Assembly (NCBI GenBank): GCA_019689635.1
Contig: JADGHB010000005.1
Location: forward strand, 25,187-89,186
Direction of reading: 5' to 3'
DNA length: 64,000 bases
Source: Nevskia sp.
Lineage (GTDB): Bacteria > Pseudomonadota > Gammaproteobacteria > Nevskiales > Nevskiaceae
A program made the position numbers and the translations under genes. Positions within the stretch are counted from its first letter, which is position 1. Every line of letters starts with the position of its first letter. This document shows, piece by piece, positions 1 to 8,528 of this stretch. The notes under the pieces were generated by a model, which did not search any database, had not been told where the DNA came from, and saw nothing but the letters and a program-made list of their open reading frames with translations.

Positions 1-1
1 C

Positions 2-253
2 GGTTTGCATCGCGCGCTGCCCAGCGGTTCGCCGGTGCTGGTGCGCGGCCGCCGCGTTTCCCTGGTGGGCCGCGTGTCGATGGACATGATCAGCCTGGAC
101 CTCTCCGAGGTGCCGGACGCCCGGGTCGGCGATACGGTGCAGCTCTGGGGGCCGGAGCTCCCCGTGGAGGAGATCGCCGCCCGGGCCAACACCATTCCCT
201 ACGAGCTGTTCTGCGGCCTGACGCGCCGCGTGCACTTCGTTTACGCAGACTGA
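2..253 (+). CDS. alr: Alanine racemase, C-terminal part (gene begins before the window)
   Basis: This is the C-terminal beta-domain of a PLP-dependent alanine racemase, which interconverts L- and D-alanine for peptidoglycan synthesis in the cytoplasm. Visible family features are the [12 protein letters not shown] segment, which includes the active-site loop after the second catalytic Tyr region, the VGDTVQLWG turn, and a terminal [13 protein letters not shown] segment typical of Alr/DadX ends. The frame is open to the left edge, so the 83 codons seen are only the last fifth of a protein of about 360 residues. It ends in TGA and is followed by a cluster of hairpins. The alr and dadX paralogues cannot be told apart from this fragment. 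Confidence 0.93.
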   Translation, partial: GLHRALPSGSPVLVRGRRVSLVGRVSMDMISLDLSEVPDARVGDTVQLWGPELPVEEIAARANTIPYELFCGLTRRVHFVYAD

Positions 254-281
254 GCGCTTGTGAATTTTTCGAGCCCTCAGG

Positions 282-395
282 CCGGCCAGGGAGGGCCGGA
301 CGCGAATCAGGGCCGCAGAAGCTTGATTCGCGGGAGCGAGTCCGGGCGTATCCCGGACTTGCGACGGAAGAAATGCACGGGACGTGCATTTCTTC
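282..395. repeat. Cluster of four short inverted repeats between alr and doxX
   Basis: Four hairpins follow each other within 114 bp. They are CCGGCC/GGCCGG (282-287 and 294-299), CGCGAATCA/TGATTCGCG (301-309 and 324-332), AGTCCGGG/CCCGGACT (339-346 and 352-359, loop 5) and GAAGAAATGCAC/GTGCATTTCTTC (367-378 and 384-395, loop 5). All arms match perfectly. The last hairpin overlaps the doxX stop codon. Alr and doxX converge here, so transcription termination for one or both is the simplest role, but none of the stems is followed by a clean T-run. Confidence 0.7.
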
Positions 396-864
396 ACGAG
401 CTCTGAGCCGCCGCGCCCGATCCAGCCCAGCGCCGCAAGCCATGATCGAGCGATAGCCGTCCCGCGCCCGCGACCGCAAGCCAGAAGAACAGGGCGAAGT
501 AGGCGGTTTCCTCGAAGCCGAGCAGGGTTTCCAGCGAATCCACCTGGTCCCACAGCGCGGAGCGGATCGCCACGAGCATGGTGATGGCCAGCGCCGCCGC
601 CGACACGCGGGTGAGCAGGCCTAGCATCAGGAACGCGCCGCCGAAGAATTCCACGCCGGAGACGAACGGGGTGAGGATCTGCGGAAAGGGAATGCCCCAG
701 CCGATGAAGTTCTGCGTGACTTCCGGCAGGTGGTGGAGCTTGCCCCAGCCGCTGAGCAGGAAGACGTCGCCGACCACGAGGCGCGCGATCAGCGGCGCCA
801 GCCCGTCGAAGCGGCGCGCGACGCGCTCGGTCCAGCCGAGCAGAAAGCCGATCAGCCACCGCAT
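394..864 (-). CDS. DoxX family inner-membrane protein
   Basis: The 156-residue protein is a small four-helix membrane protein of the DoxX/DoxD family. Family features are the early GxxFLxxGxGKL-like segment (LLSGWGKLHHL), a second helix with GGAFLMLGLLTR, and two further hydrophobic helices ending near residue 140. DoxX proteins are linked to redox or thiosulfate:quinone chemistry in some organisms, but most members have no proven reaction. It stands alone, convergent with alr, with no partner gene that would suggest a substrate. The ATG at 864 gives the usual family length. Membership is clear; function is not. Confidence 0.85.
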   Translation of the reverse strand: MRWLIGFLLGWTERVARRFDGLAPLIARLVVGDVFLLSGWGKLHHLPEVTQNFIGWGIPFPQILTPFVSGVEFFGGAFLMLGLLTRVSAAALAITMLVAIRSALWDQVDSLETLLGFEETAYFALFFWLAVAGAGRLSLDHGLRRWAGSGAAAQSS

Positions 865-961
865 GACGAATCCCTCCGTAACCAGGGCGTCAGGATACGC
901 AGCGGCACGACGCGCGGCTATGCCGCCGCGTTCGCGCTTCGTGACCGTTCGTTCCGCGGTC

Positions 962-1414
962 TTATCTCTCGGGCGACCGGCTGATCAGGGCGACGATCTT
1001 GGGCGAGCGGATCGCACGCACCTGCAACAGCGCGCCGAGCAGATCGGCCTGGGTCCAGCGCTCGATGCAGCGTCCGCCGGAGAAGCGCAGCAGCGAGACG
1101 CCGGCCGAGGTCACCGTGCGCCCGGTGGCGGCGATGCCGAGGAAATCGCCGCGGTGCGTGCCCTGGATCCAGGAGCAGAAAGCGAGCTTCTCGTGCTCGC
1201 CGATGACGTTGTCGATGCGCACGCGCAGGTCGGGAAAGGCGCTCCACAGCGCGTGGTAGAACTTGCGCAGGCTGTCGAGGCCCGGCCCGACGCCGGGATA
1301 GCCGTGCACCACCGCGTCGTCGGCGTAGAGCTGGAAATACTGCGCCCGTCGGGCGGGATCGTTGAAGTTCTCGACCGCCCGCAGCAAGACGACCTTGTTG
1401 GCTTCGACCGACAT
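962..1414 (-). CDS. SnoaL-like ester cyclase / NTF2-fold protein
   Basis: The 150-residue protein has the NTF2-like fold of the SnoaL polyketide-cyclase/ester-cyclase group: an N-terminal helix with VENFNDPARRAQYF, then YADDAVVHGYPGVGPG, a FPDLRVRIDNVIGEHEKLA strand pair, and a terminal strand with GGRCIERWTQAD. These proteins form small open barrels that bind hydrophobic ligands; many are uncharacterised. The ATG at 1414 is preferred over a GTG two codons upstream because the family begins close to the first helix. No neighbour indicates a biosynthetic pathway, so a polyketide role should not be assumed. Confidence 0.8.
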   Translation of the reverse strand: MSVEANKVVLLRAVENFNDPARRAQYFQLYADDAVVHGYPGVGPGLDSLRKFYHALWSAFPDLRVRIDNVIGEHEKLAFCSWIQGTHRGDFLGIAATGRTVTSAGVSLLRFSGGRCIERWTQADLLGALLQVRAIRSPKIVALISRSPER

Positions 1415-1478
1415 TTTCACCGTCCGTGATCGGTGATGGACGGATTGTAGGAGATCGGCCGTCGGGGGCGCGAGGCGT

Positions 1479-2168
1479 TCAGCTTGCGAGTTCGAAAGTC
1501 ATTTTCGTGCCCGCCAGCTCGATCGTGTCGCCGGGTGCGAGGCGGCGGGCGCTGGCGTCGATTTCCGCGCCATTGACTTTCGGCCGGTTGCCGGCGGAGC
1601 CGCCGACGCTGACGATGTAATAGCCGTCGGCGCGGCGCGTGATGGCCGCGACCTGCACGCCGGGACGGCCGAGGGTGGTGAGCGCCTTGGTCAGCTCCAG
1701 CGTCTTGCCGGCGTTGGGGCCGCTGGTCACGCGCAACCGGCCCGACCAGGGCTTGTGGGCGGGCGGCGTCTGCGCACCGTGAGCGGCCTGCGTCGCTGGG
1801 TCGGACGGCGCACCGAACGCAGCACCCACCTGCGCCGGGCGCAGGATCATGGTCTTCTCGAAATCGTCCTCGGCTCCGGGGGCCGCGCTGCGATACTTGA
1901 GCGTGTTGCGGCCGATGGCGATCACGTCGCCGTCCGCCAAGGGGTGCTTGGCGACCGGTTTGCCGTTGACCTGGGTGCCGTTGGTGCTGTTGAGGTCTTC
2001 GAGGAAGGAATCGCGCAGGATGGTGATGATGACCGCGTGCCGGCCCGAGACCGCCTTGTCGTTGAAGGCGATGTCGTTGTCGGGATGGCGGCCGATGGTG
2101 ACGCGCTCCTTGTCGAGCGCGAACTCGCGCGACTTGCCGTCGGCTTCGGTGATGAACAGCTTGGCCAT
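1479..2168 (-). CDS. FHA-domain phosphothreonine-binding protein (two FHA domains)
   Basis: The 229-residue cytoplasmic protein has an N-terminal FHA domain (about residues 20-92) with the classical GR (26-27), S-x-RH (41-44) and N-STNG (60-64) residues that bind phosphothreonine. A linker and a second, more degenerate FHA-like domain (about 145-229) follow. A Thr in DDFEKTMIL (T106) lies just after the first FHA domain, where GarA-type proteins carry the kinase target. The ATG at 2168 is chosen because GGGGGAG lies just upstream; the longer frame would run into the phosphatase gene. It is the last gene of the kinase-PP2C-FHA operon and is the likely effector of that kinase. Confidence 0.9.
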   Translation of the reverse strand: MAKLFITEADGKSREFALDKERVTIGRHPDNDIAFNDKAVSGRHAVIITILRDSFLEDLNSTNGTQVNGKPVAKHPLADGDVIAIGRNTLKYRSAAPGAEDDFEKTMILRPAQVGAAFGAPSDPATQAAHGAQTPPAHKPWSGRLRVTSGPNAGKTLELTKALTTLGRPGVQVAAITRRADGYYIVSVGGSAGNRPKVNGAEIDASARRLAPGDTIELAGTKMTFELAS

Positions 2169-2215
2169 GTGCAGGACTCCCCCTTGCCCTGGTCCGCGTG
2201 TCTTGCCGGTACCCG

Positions 2216-3037
2216 CTAAAACCATTCGCTCAAACGTTCCCACCACGGGCGCTTGTGGGGGAACGGCGCATCGATGCGCGCGAGCGCGACCGAGATGTTG
2301 TCGCGGCCGCCGCGCGCGTTCGCTAGGCCGACAAGCGTTTCCGCGGCGCCTTCGAGATTATCAGTAAACTGCATCAGCGTTAAGCGGATCGCCTCGTCGT
2401 CCACCATGTCCGTGAGGCCGTCCGAGCACAGCAGCAGGAGATCGCCGACTTCCAGTCCTTCCTCGATCAGGTCGATCTCCACTTTCGGTTCCACGCCCAG
2501 CGCGCGGGTGACGATATTCCGGCGCACGAGCGCGACGGCTTCCTCGCGCGTGTAGTGTCCGCGCGCGACCAGCTCCTCGGCCAGCGAGTGGTCGCGCGTG
2601 ATCTGCTCCAGCCGGCCGCGGCGCAGGCGGTAGAGCCGCGAATCGCCAGCGTAGGCGATGGACACGCGGTCGTCGTGCAGCAGGCAGGCCACCGCGGTGG
2701 TGCCCATGCCAGCACATTGCGGCTGGCTCTGCGCCGCCCGCCAGATGGTGTCGTGCGCGGTTTCCAGGGCCTCGCGCAGCAGCAGCGATTCCAGGGCGTA
2801 GCCGGTGGCGGCGTCGATCTGGCCTTTCCTGAGCTTGGGCCAGGCGCGGCGCACCACGTCGAGCACGGTGGCGATGGCGATGTGGCTCGCGATCTCGCCC
2901 GCGTTGTAACCGCCCATGCCGTCGGCGAGGATCAGCAGGCCGACGTCGGGCTCCTCGGCGACTGCGTCCTCGTTGTTGTCGCGCACGCGGCCGACGTCGG
3001 TTTTGAGCACCGTCGCGACCTTGCCCTTGAGCGCCAC
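2216..3037 (-). CDS. PP2C-family Ser/Thr protein phosphatase
   Basis: The 273-residue PPM/PP2C phosphatase has the metal-binding acidic residues expected of the family: the NNEDA segment (D24), ADGMGG (D39-G40), a later CSDGLTDMV and GRDNISVAL near the C-terminus. It should remove phosphate from Ser/Thr of proteins phosphorylated by the kinase encoded 10 bp upstream. There is no membrane segment, so it acts in the cytoplasm. It starts with GTG at 3037. The length matches the short bacterial PppA/Stp type without regulatory domains. The order kinase, phosphatase, FHA in one direction suggests balanced co-expression. Confidence 0.95.
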   Translation of the reverse strand: MALKGKVATVLKTDVGRVRDNNEDAVAEEPDVGLLILADGMGGYNAGEIASHIAIATVLDVVRRAWPKLRKGQIDAATGYALESLLLREALETAHDTIWRAAQSQPQCAGMGTTAVACLLHDDRVSIAYAGDSRLYRLRRGRLEQITRDHSLAEELVARGHYTREEAVALVRRNIVTRALGVEPKVEIDLIEEGLEVGDLLLLCSDGLTDMVDDEAIRLTLMQFTDNLEGAAETLVGLANARGGRDNISVALARIDAPFPHKRPWWERLSEWF

Positions 3038-3047
3038 GGGTGCGTGC

Positions 3048-5693
3048 TCAGCCGAGCAGGGCGCGCAGCGCCTGCGCGAACTCGGCGCCGCGGGCGTAAC
3101 GCGCGTCCGCCGATTTTTGCAGGGCGCGGGCCAGCACCAGATCGATGCCCGAGGGCAGGTCGGGGCGCACCCGCTCGGCCGGCGCCGGTGGCTCGTTGGC
3201 GATCTTGTACATCAGCGTCGCCATCGATTCGGCCTGGAACGGCAGCGTGCCGGTGAGGAGCTGGTACAGCGTCACGCCCAGCGAGAACAGGTCGGAGCGG
3301 CCGTCCACTTTCTTGCCCGCCAGCTGTTCGGGCGACATGTAGCTGGGCGTGCCCAGCACCATGCCGGTCTTGGTCTTGGACGAGTCGGTGATGCGCGCGA
3401 TGCCGAAGTCGGTGAGCTTGAGGGTGCGCGAACCCGGCAGCCACATCATGTTCGCCGGCTTGATGTCGCGATGCACCACGCCCTGGCCGTGCGCGTAGTC
3501 CAGGGCCGCCGCGGCGTCGGCCACGATCTTGAGGACCTCGCGCACGTCGAGCAGCGCGTCGGGTTTGGTATGGCGCGTGAGATCGTAGCCTTCGAGGAAT
3601 TCCATGGCGATGTAGGCGAGGTCCTGTTCCTCGCCGGCGTCGAAGATCTGCACGATGTTGGGATGCGACAGCCGACCGGCGGTCTCCGCCTCGCGGAAAA
3701 AGCGCGTCTTGACCTCTTCGAGCTCGTCGGGCTCGAACTCCTGCGACAGCGCCATGGTCTTGATCGCCACCTTGCGGCCGATCTTGGGATCGCGCCCCAG
3801 ATACACCACGCCCATCGCGCCCTTGCCCAGTTCGCGCTCGATCTGATAGCGGCCGAGCATGGGCTTTTCGACCGCAGCGTCGTTTACGATCAGCGTGCCG
3901 CTCGCCGTGGTGCGCGTCCCGCCGCCCAGGATCACGGTGTTTTCCAGCTTGCGCGCCCGCGCCAGCTTGTCCTGCACGTCCTTGAACTTTGGGTCGTGGC
4001 CGGCGATGAACTCGTACACCGCCGCCGACTTGTTGAACTGGCGCTTGCGTTCGAAATCCAGCGCCAGGTTGTACATCAGATCCAGCAGGCGGGCGTCCAC
4101 CGGCTGCACCCGCTTGAACTTCTCGAAGGCCATGTCGAGCTGGCCCTGGCCCTGGAAGGCCAGACCCAGCATTTTGTTGCTCTCGGCGCTCTCCAGATCC
4201 GCGCTCTGTTTGAGGCGTTCGGTGATGCGGAATTTCTTCACCGTCATGAACAGATGTCCCGCGGCGAGCAGCAAGACCGGCGTGGTGAGCTTGAGCCACA
4301 GCGCCTGGCCGGCCATCAGATAAAGCTGGGCGGCCACCAGCGCGACCGCCAGCGTCACGGTGATCAGCGCCGCCGGCGCGGCGCGCAGCGCCGGCAGGGC
4401 GAAGGCGAGATAGAGTGCCAGCGCGAGATACACTGCGAGCTCGGCCCAGGGTGCCCACGCCGGGCGGGTGTAGAAATCGCCTTGCAGGATGCTGGACACG
4501 GTGTGCGCCAGGATCAGCACCGGCGCCATCGCGGGCGAGATGGGCGTGGGAAAACTGTTGCCCACGCCGCGCGCGGTGGCGCCGATCAGCACGATCTTGT
4601 CCTGGTATTTTTGGGCCGGAATCTTGCCGGCGTAGACGTCGTAAAACGAATCGACGGGGAACGGCGGCTGTCCGTCCTGCGCGCCGTAGAAATGGGGGGC
4701 CACGCGCAGCCAGGGATCGGTGGGGATGGAAAGGCCGCCCAGCCCCACGCCTTCGCCGAGCCGCACTTGGAGGTCGGCAGGTTTGAGGTTGAGCGCGCGC
4801 GCCGCGATCAGCAGCGACAGCGACGGATAGAACTCGTCGTACCAGCGCAGCACCAGCGGCTCTTGCCGCACCGCGCCGTCCACGTCCAGCGTGGACACCA
4901 GCGCGCCGATGCCGGCGGCGGGCGCGCCCAGTTCGGGCACCGGCGGCTGCGCGTCCATCACCGGCAGCGGCAGCGCGCCGCGGTTTTTCGCATCCACCCG
5001 ATCGACGATGTCGGTGAGGGCGTTGCGACGCACGTCGTCCGGAAGCGGGCGATCCGGCCGGCCCTGAGGGCGGCCGAGGGTGAAACCCATCGGCAGCAGC
5101 ACGTTGCCGGCCGCGGCGATGGCCTGCGCCAGGGCGTTGTCCGAAGCCAGCCGCCGACGGCCTTCTTCGATGGTCGCCTGGAGCGCTTCCAGATCCTTGC
5201 CGTACTCGGTGGCGAGCGCGGACTGATTGTAGGCCTTGGCGATGGCGGCGAGCTTGCGGTCCTTGCGCGCGCCGTCGTTGAGCATCACGCCGAAGCTTTC
5301 GATCTCGGCCGGAATCTGCTGGCTGAGCGCGGACTGGCGCAGGGTTTGCGCCAGTTCGTCCAGAACCCGCCCGCCGGCCTCCTGTTCCTGCTCGGAATAA
5401 AAAACGGTGCTGGCGATGAGCTTGGCGCCGCCGGCGCGCAGCTTGTCGATCAGCGCCGCATGCAGGCTGCGCGGCCACGGCCAGCGGCCGAGATTGGCGA
5501 TGCTGGCGTCGTCGATGGCGATGATCGCGATGCGGTCGGAAGGCGTGCGGTCGCGCAGCCGCACGCCCAAGTCGTAGGCCACGCGTTCCACGCCCTGGAA
5601 GCCGCTGGCGAACACGCCGTAGGCTAGCACGGCGAAGACCGCCGCGAAGGCCAGGCCCGCGAACCAGTCCTGCGTCCAGATCCCCTTGCGCAT
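3048..5693 (-). CDS. CHASE2-domain transmembrane Ser/Thr protein kinase
   Basis: This 881-residue membrane kinase has an N-terminal helix (about 12-30), then a CHASE2 extracytoplasmic sensor domain (about 35-400, with RIAIIAIDDASI and the typical KIVLIGATA) and three hydrophobic segments (about 405-480). A helical TPR-like stretch follows (about 500-580), then a complete kinase domain (614-881). Visible kinase residues are GKGAMGVVY, Lys645 in VAIK, HRDIKPAN (Asp743), DFG (Asp762) and GTPSYMSPEQ. It should sense a periplasmic signal and phosphorylate Thr/Ser targets in the cytoplasm. The linker before the kinase contains NTVILGGGTRTT, resembling the TMIL site of the FHA partner. It is divergent from radA. 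Confidence 0.95.
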   Translation of the reverse strand: MRKGIWTQDWFAGLAFAAVFAVLAYGVFASGFQGVERVAYDLGVRLRDRTPSDRIAIIAIDDASIANLGRWPWPRSLHAALIDKLRAGGAKLIASTVFYSEQEQEAGGRVLDELAQTLRQSALSQQIPAEIESFGVMLNDGARKDRKLAAIAKAYNQSALATEYGKDLEALQATIEEGRRRLASDNALAQAIAAAGNVLLPMGFTLGRPQGRPDRPLPDDVRRNALTDIVDRVDAKNRGALPLPVMDAQPPVPELGAPAAGIGALVSTLDVDGAVRQEPLVLRWYDEFYPSLSLLIAARALNLKPADLQVRLGEGVGLGGLSIPTDPWLRVAPHFYGAQDGQPPFPVDSFYDVYAGKIPAQKYQDKIVLIGATARGVGNSFPTPISPAMAPVLILAHTVSSILQGDFYTRPAWAPWAELAVYLALALYLAFALPALRAAPAALITVTLAVALVAAQLYLMAGQALWLKLTTPVLLLAAGHLFMTVKKFRITERLKQSADLESAESNKMLGLAFQGQGQLDMAFEKFKRVQPVDARLLDLMYNLALDFERKRQFNKSAAVYEFIAGHDPKFKDVQDKLARARKLENTVILGGGTRTTASGTLIVNDAAVEKPMLGRYQIERELGKGAMGVVYLGRDPKIGRKVAIKTMALSQEFEPDELEEVKTRFFREAETAGRLSHPNIVQIFDAGEEQDLAYIAMEFLEGYDLTRHTKPDALLDVREVLKIVADAAAALDYAHGQGVVHRDIKPANMMWLPGSRTLKLTDFGIARITDSSKTKTGMVLGTPSYMSPEQLAGKKVDGRSDLFSLGVTLYQLLTGTLPFQAESMATLMYKIANEPPAPAERVRPDLPSGIDLVLARALQKSADARYARGAEFAQALRALLG

Positions 5694-5694
5694 C

Positions 5695-5704
5695 GGAACG
5701 TTCC
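5695..5704. promoter_or_regulatory. Palindrome GGAACGTTCC at the kinase start
   Basis: A perfect 10-bp palindrome lies immediately upstream of the kinase ATG at 5693, where its ribosome-binding site would be, and within the 80-bp divergent gap to radA. It could be a small operator or could influence translation initiation. A 10-bp palindrome can also occur by chance. Confidence 0.25.
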
Positions 5705-5773
5705 CCGGACGTCCGCTTTGCCCGCATACTACCGTCTTTCCCGCTCGGCCACGCCCCGCATTCGGGTTCGAAC

Positions 5774-7135
5774 GTGAAGTCCCTCACACCGCGGAAAACG
5801 GCTTACGTCTGCCAAAGCTGCGGCGCCCGCTTCGCCAAGTGGGCCGGGCAGTGCGGCGAGTGTGGCGCCTGGAACACCCTGGTCGAAACCGTCGTCGCCC
5901 GACCGCGCGCCGGCGGCGTCACGGCCACGGCGGGCCTTGCGCAAGTGCAGCGCCTGGACCGCGTCGGAGCCGAGGAGCAGCCGCGCATCCCCACCGGCAT
6001 CGCCGAACTCGACCGCGTGCTGGGCGGCGGCATCGTCGGCGGCAGCGCGATCCTGATCGGCGGCGATCCGGGCATCGGCAAGTCCACGCTGTTGCTGCAG
6101 GCGCTGGCTGCGGTGGGCGATCGCGTGGAGACGCTCTACGTCACCGGCGAGGAATCGCTGTCGCAAGTCAGCCTGCGTGCCCGGCGACTGGACCTGCCGC
6201 GGCTGGACCTGCCGGTGCTGGCGGAGACTTCCCTGGAAGCGATTCTGGCGGTGCTGGAGCGCAGCGCGCCGCGGCTGCTGGTGCTGGACTCCATCCAGAC
6301 GCTCTACACCGGAGACCTCGACGCAGCGCCGGGCTCGGTCTCGCAGTTGCGCGAATGCGCGGCGCGGCTGGTGCGCTACGCCAAGACCCGCGGCTGCGCC
6401 GTGGTGCTGGTCGGGCACGTCACCAAGGAGGGCGCCATCGCCGGTCCGCGCGTACTCGAGCACATGGTCGATACGGTGCTCTATTTCGAGCAGGACGCGG
6501 GCAGCCGCTTTCGCATCGTGCGCGCCGTCAAGAACCGTTACGGCGCGGTCAACGAGCTGGGCGTGTTCGCCATGACCGACGGCGGCCTGCGCGAAGTCAG
6601 CAATCCCTCCGCGCTGTTTCTCTCGCGCCACGGCGCGCCGGTGCCCGGCAGCGTCGTGACCGTCACCCGCCAGGGCACGCGGCCGCTGCTGGTGGAAGTG
6701 CAGGCGCTGGTGGACACGGCGGCGGGCGGCCAACCGCGGCGTGTCGCCTTGGGCCTGGAGGGCAATCGCCTGGCGATGCTGCTCGCCGTGCTCCACCGTC
6801 ACGCCGGCGTGCAGCTCGCCGATCAGGACGTGTTCGCCAACGTGGTCGGCGGTCTGCGCATCCAGGAAACGGCCGCGGATCTGCCGCTGCTCATGGCGAC
6901 GCTGTCCTCCTTCCGCGGACGGCCGGTGGATGCGGGCGTGGCGGTCTTCGGCGAGGTGGGGCTGGCCGGCGAGATCCGGCCGGTGGCCGGCGGCGAGGAA
7001 CGTCTGGCCGAGGCGGCCAAGCACGGCTTCAAGCGCGCGATCGTGCCGGAGGCCAACCGCCCGCGCCGCGGCGCCAAACTGGAGATCGAGGTGCAGCCGG
7101 TGGCACGACTGGATCAGGCTTTGGCCGCGCTTTGA
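5774..7135 (+). CDS. radA: DNA repair protein RadA
   Basis: The 453-residue RadA is a RecA-like ATPase that promotes branch migration of recombination intermediates. It has the N-terminal C4 zinc finger (Cys13, 16, 27, 30), Walker A GGDPGIGKST (96-105), a Walker B-like LLVLDSI segment, the RadA signature KNRYG (253-257) and the C-terminal Lon-protease-like domain (about 270-453). Length and order match the family. It starts with GTG at 5774 directly before the zinc-finger segment. It converges on the corB-like gene 30 bp downstream. Confidence 0.97.
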   Translation: MKSLTPRKTAYVCQSCGARFAKWAGQCGECGAWNTLVETVVARPRAGGVTATAGLAQVQRLDRVGAEEQPRIPTGIAELDRVLGGGIVGGSAILIGGDPGIGKSTLLLQALAAVGDRVETLYVTGEESLSQVSLRARRLDLPRLDLPVLAETSLEAILAVLERSAPRLLVLDSIQTLYTGDLDAAPGSVSQLRECAARLVRYAKTRGCAVVLVGHVTKEGAIAGPRVLEHMVDTVLYFEQDAGSRFRIVRAVKNRYGAVNELGVFAMTDGGLREVSNPSALFLSRHGAPVPGSVVTVTRQGTRPLLVEVQALVDTAAGGQPRRVALGLEGNRLAMLLAVLHRHAGVQLADQDVFANVVGGLRIQETAADLPLLMATLSSFRGRPVDAGVAVFGEVGLAGEIRPVAGGEERLAEAAKHGFKRAIVPEANRPRRGAKLEIEVQPVARLDQALAAL

Positions 7136-7165
7136 GCGGTCCTCCGCTTTCCAAGAGCCCCGCGT

Positions 7166-8455
7166 TCAAGAGACCCGCGCCGCGGGCGTCGCCGCCGGCG
7201 CGGGCAGCGGCCGGATGCGCACGGTCTTGACGGCGTTGGCGCGCACGTCGGTGATCTCGATCTGGTAGTCGCCGACCGACAGCCGCTTGCCCGCCTTGGG
7301 CAGTTCCTGGAGTTTTTCCAGCACCAAGCCGTTGAGCGTCTTGGGTCCGCCGGTGGGCAGCTTCCAGCCCAGCGAGCGGTTGAGGCTACGCAAGGTCACC
7401 GAGCCGTTGACCAGCACACTGCCGTCGGCATCGAAATAGACGTTCTTCAAGCGGGTCGCGGGATCGGTGGTGAACTCGCCGACCACTTCTTCGAGGATGT
7501 CCTCCAGCGTCACCAGGCCCTGGATGTCTCCATACTCGTCCACCACGAAGCCGATGCGCCGCTTCTGGTCCTGGAAGTTGAGGAGCTGCTGGTTGAGCGG
7601 CGTGCCTTCGGGTATGTAGTAGGGCTCGCGCACCTGGGCGAGCAGGGTGTCCAGGCGCAGCGCGTTCTGGGCGGCCAGACGCACCAGCTTGCGCAGGTGC
7701 ACCACGCCCTTGAGGTTGTCGATGGAGCCTTCGAACACCGGCAGGCGCGTGTGCTGGCTGGCGACGATGGTTTCGTGGATGCGTTCCCAAGGATCGGACA
7801 CATCGATGCCGACGATCTCGTTGCGCGGCACCATGATGTCCTCGACCGTGGCCTTTTCCAGGTCCAGGATGGACAGCAGCATGCGTTGATGGCGCTGCGG
7901 GATCATGGCGCCGGCTTCGGCGACGACGGCCCGCAGTTCCTCGCTCGACAGCGAGTGCTGGGCGGCGTCTTCCGGCGTCACGCCGAACAGCCGCAGCAGG
8001 CCGTTGCCGATCAGGTTCACCAGCCAGACGAAGGGGAACAGCACCCAGCGCAGCACCGAATAAACGTAGGCCGCGGGCAGGCCCACGCGCTCGGGGTAGA
8101 GGGCCGCCAGAGTCTTGGGGGCGGCTTCGCCGAAGATCAGCAGGACGAAGGTGAGCGCCACCGGCGCGATCGCGGCGCCCACGTCGCCAGCCAGGCGGTA
8201 GCCGATCACCAGCGCCACCGAAGCCGCCAGGGTGTTGGCCAGTACGTTGCCGAGCAGGATCAGGCCGATGAGCCGGTCGGGACGTTCCAGCAGCGCTTGC
8301 GCCAGACGCGCCGAGCGTTCGCCGGACTTGGCGCGGTGCTTGAGACGGTAGCGGTTGAGCGTCATCAGGCCCGTTTCCGAGCCCGAGAAGAACGCCGACA
8401 GGCCCACCAGCAGGGCCAACAGGGCGAACAGGGCGGTTAAGGGAATACTGTCCAA
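7166..8455 (-). CDS. HlyC/CorC-family protein with DUF21, CBS pair and CorC_HlyC domain (CorB/YfjD-like)
   Basis: The 429-residue inner-membrane protein has an N-terminal DUF21 (CNNM) membrane domain of about four helices (1-185), including FFSGSETGL and FGEAAPKTLA. A cytoplasmic CBS pair follows (about 205-330, VEDIMVPRNEIVGI and FVVDEYGDIQGLVTLEDILEEVVG), then the CorC_HlyC transporter-associated domain (about 345-415). Members take part in magnesium/cobalt transport or efflux. Its neighbour is the YpjD-like gene, as in enterobacteria, where yfjD, ypjD and ffh are adjacent. The likely start is TTG at 8455, which gives the standard N-terminal helix. Confidence 0.9.
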   Translation of the reverse strand: MDSIPLTALFALLALLVGLSAFFSGSETGLMTLNRYRLKHRAKSGERSARLAQALLERPDRLIGLILLGNVLANTLAASVALVIGYRLAGDVGAAIAPVALTFVLLIFGEAAPKTLAALYPERVGLPAAYVYSVLRWVLFPFVWLVNLIGNGLLRLFGVTPEDAAQHSLSSEELRAVVAEAGAMIPQRHQRMLLSILDLEKATVEDIMVPRNEIVGIDVSDPWERIHETIVASQHTRLPVFEGSIDNLKGVVHLRKLVRLAAQNALRLDTLLAQVREPYYIPEGTPLNQQLLNFQDQKRRIGFVVDEYGDIQGLVTLEDILEEVVGEFTTDPATRLKNVYFDADGSVLVNGSVTLRSLNRSLGWKLPTGGPKTLNGLVLEKLQELPKAGKRLSVGDYQIEITDVRANAVKTVRIRPLPAPAATPAARVS

Positions 8456-8528
8456 CGACCGTCAACGGTGGCGGCGGACTTCCATAACTACGGAAGCGCG
8501 CCGCCGCCGTCAAGTTGCGCGGCGCGGC

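Noticed and set aside
2916..5627. Plus-strand open frame of over 900 codons
   Set aside because: It is the antisense shadow of the CHASE2 kinase and PP2C genes. The translation is Arg/His/Ala-rich without any domain, a usual effect of high GC content.
1479..5693. Type VI secretion control locus
   Set aside because: Kinase, PP2C and FHA genes resemble it, but no tss, hcp, vgrG or clpV gene is present anywhere in the window.
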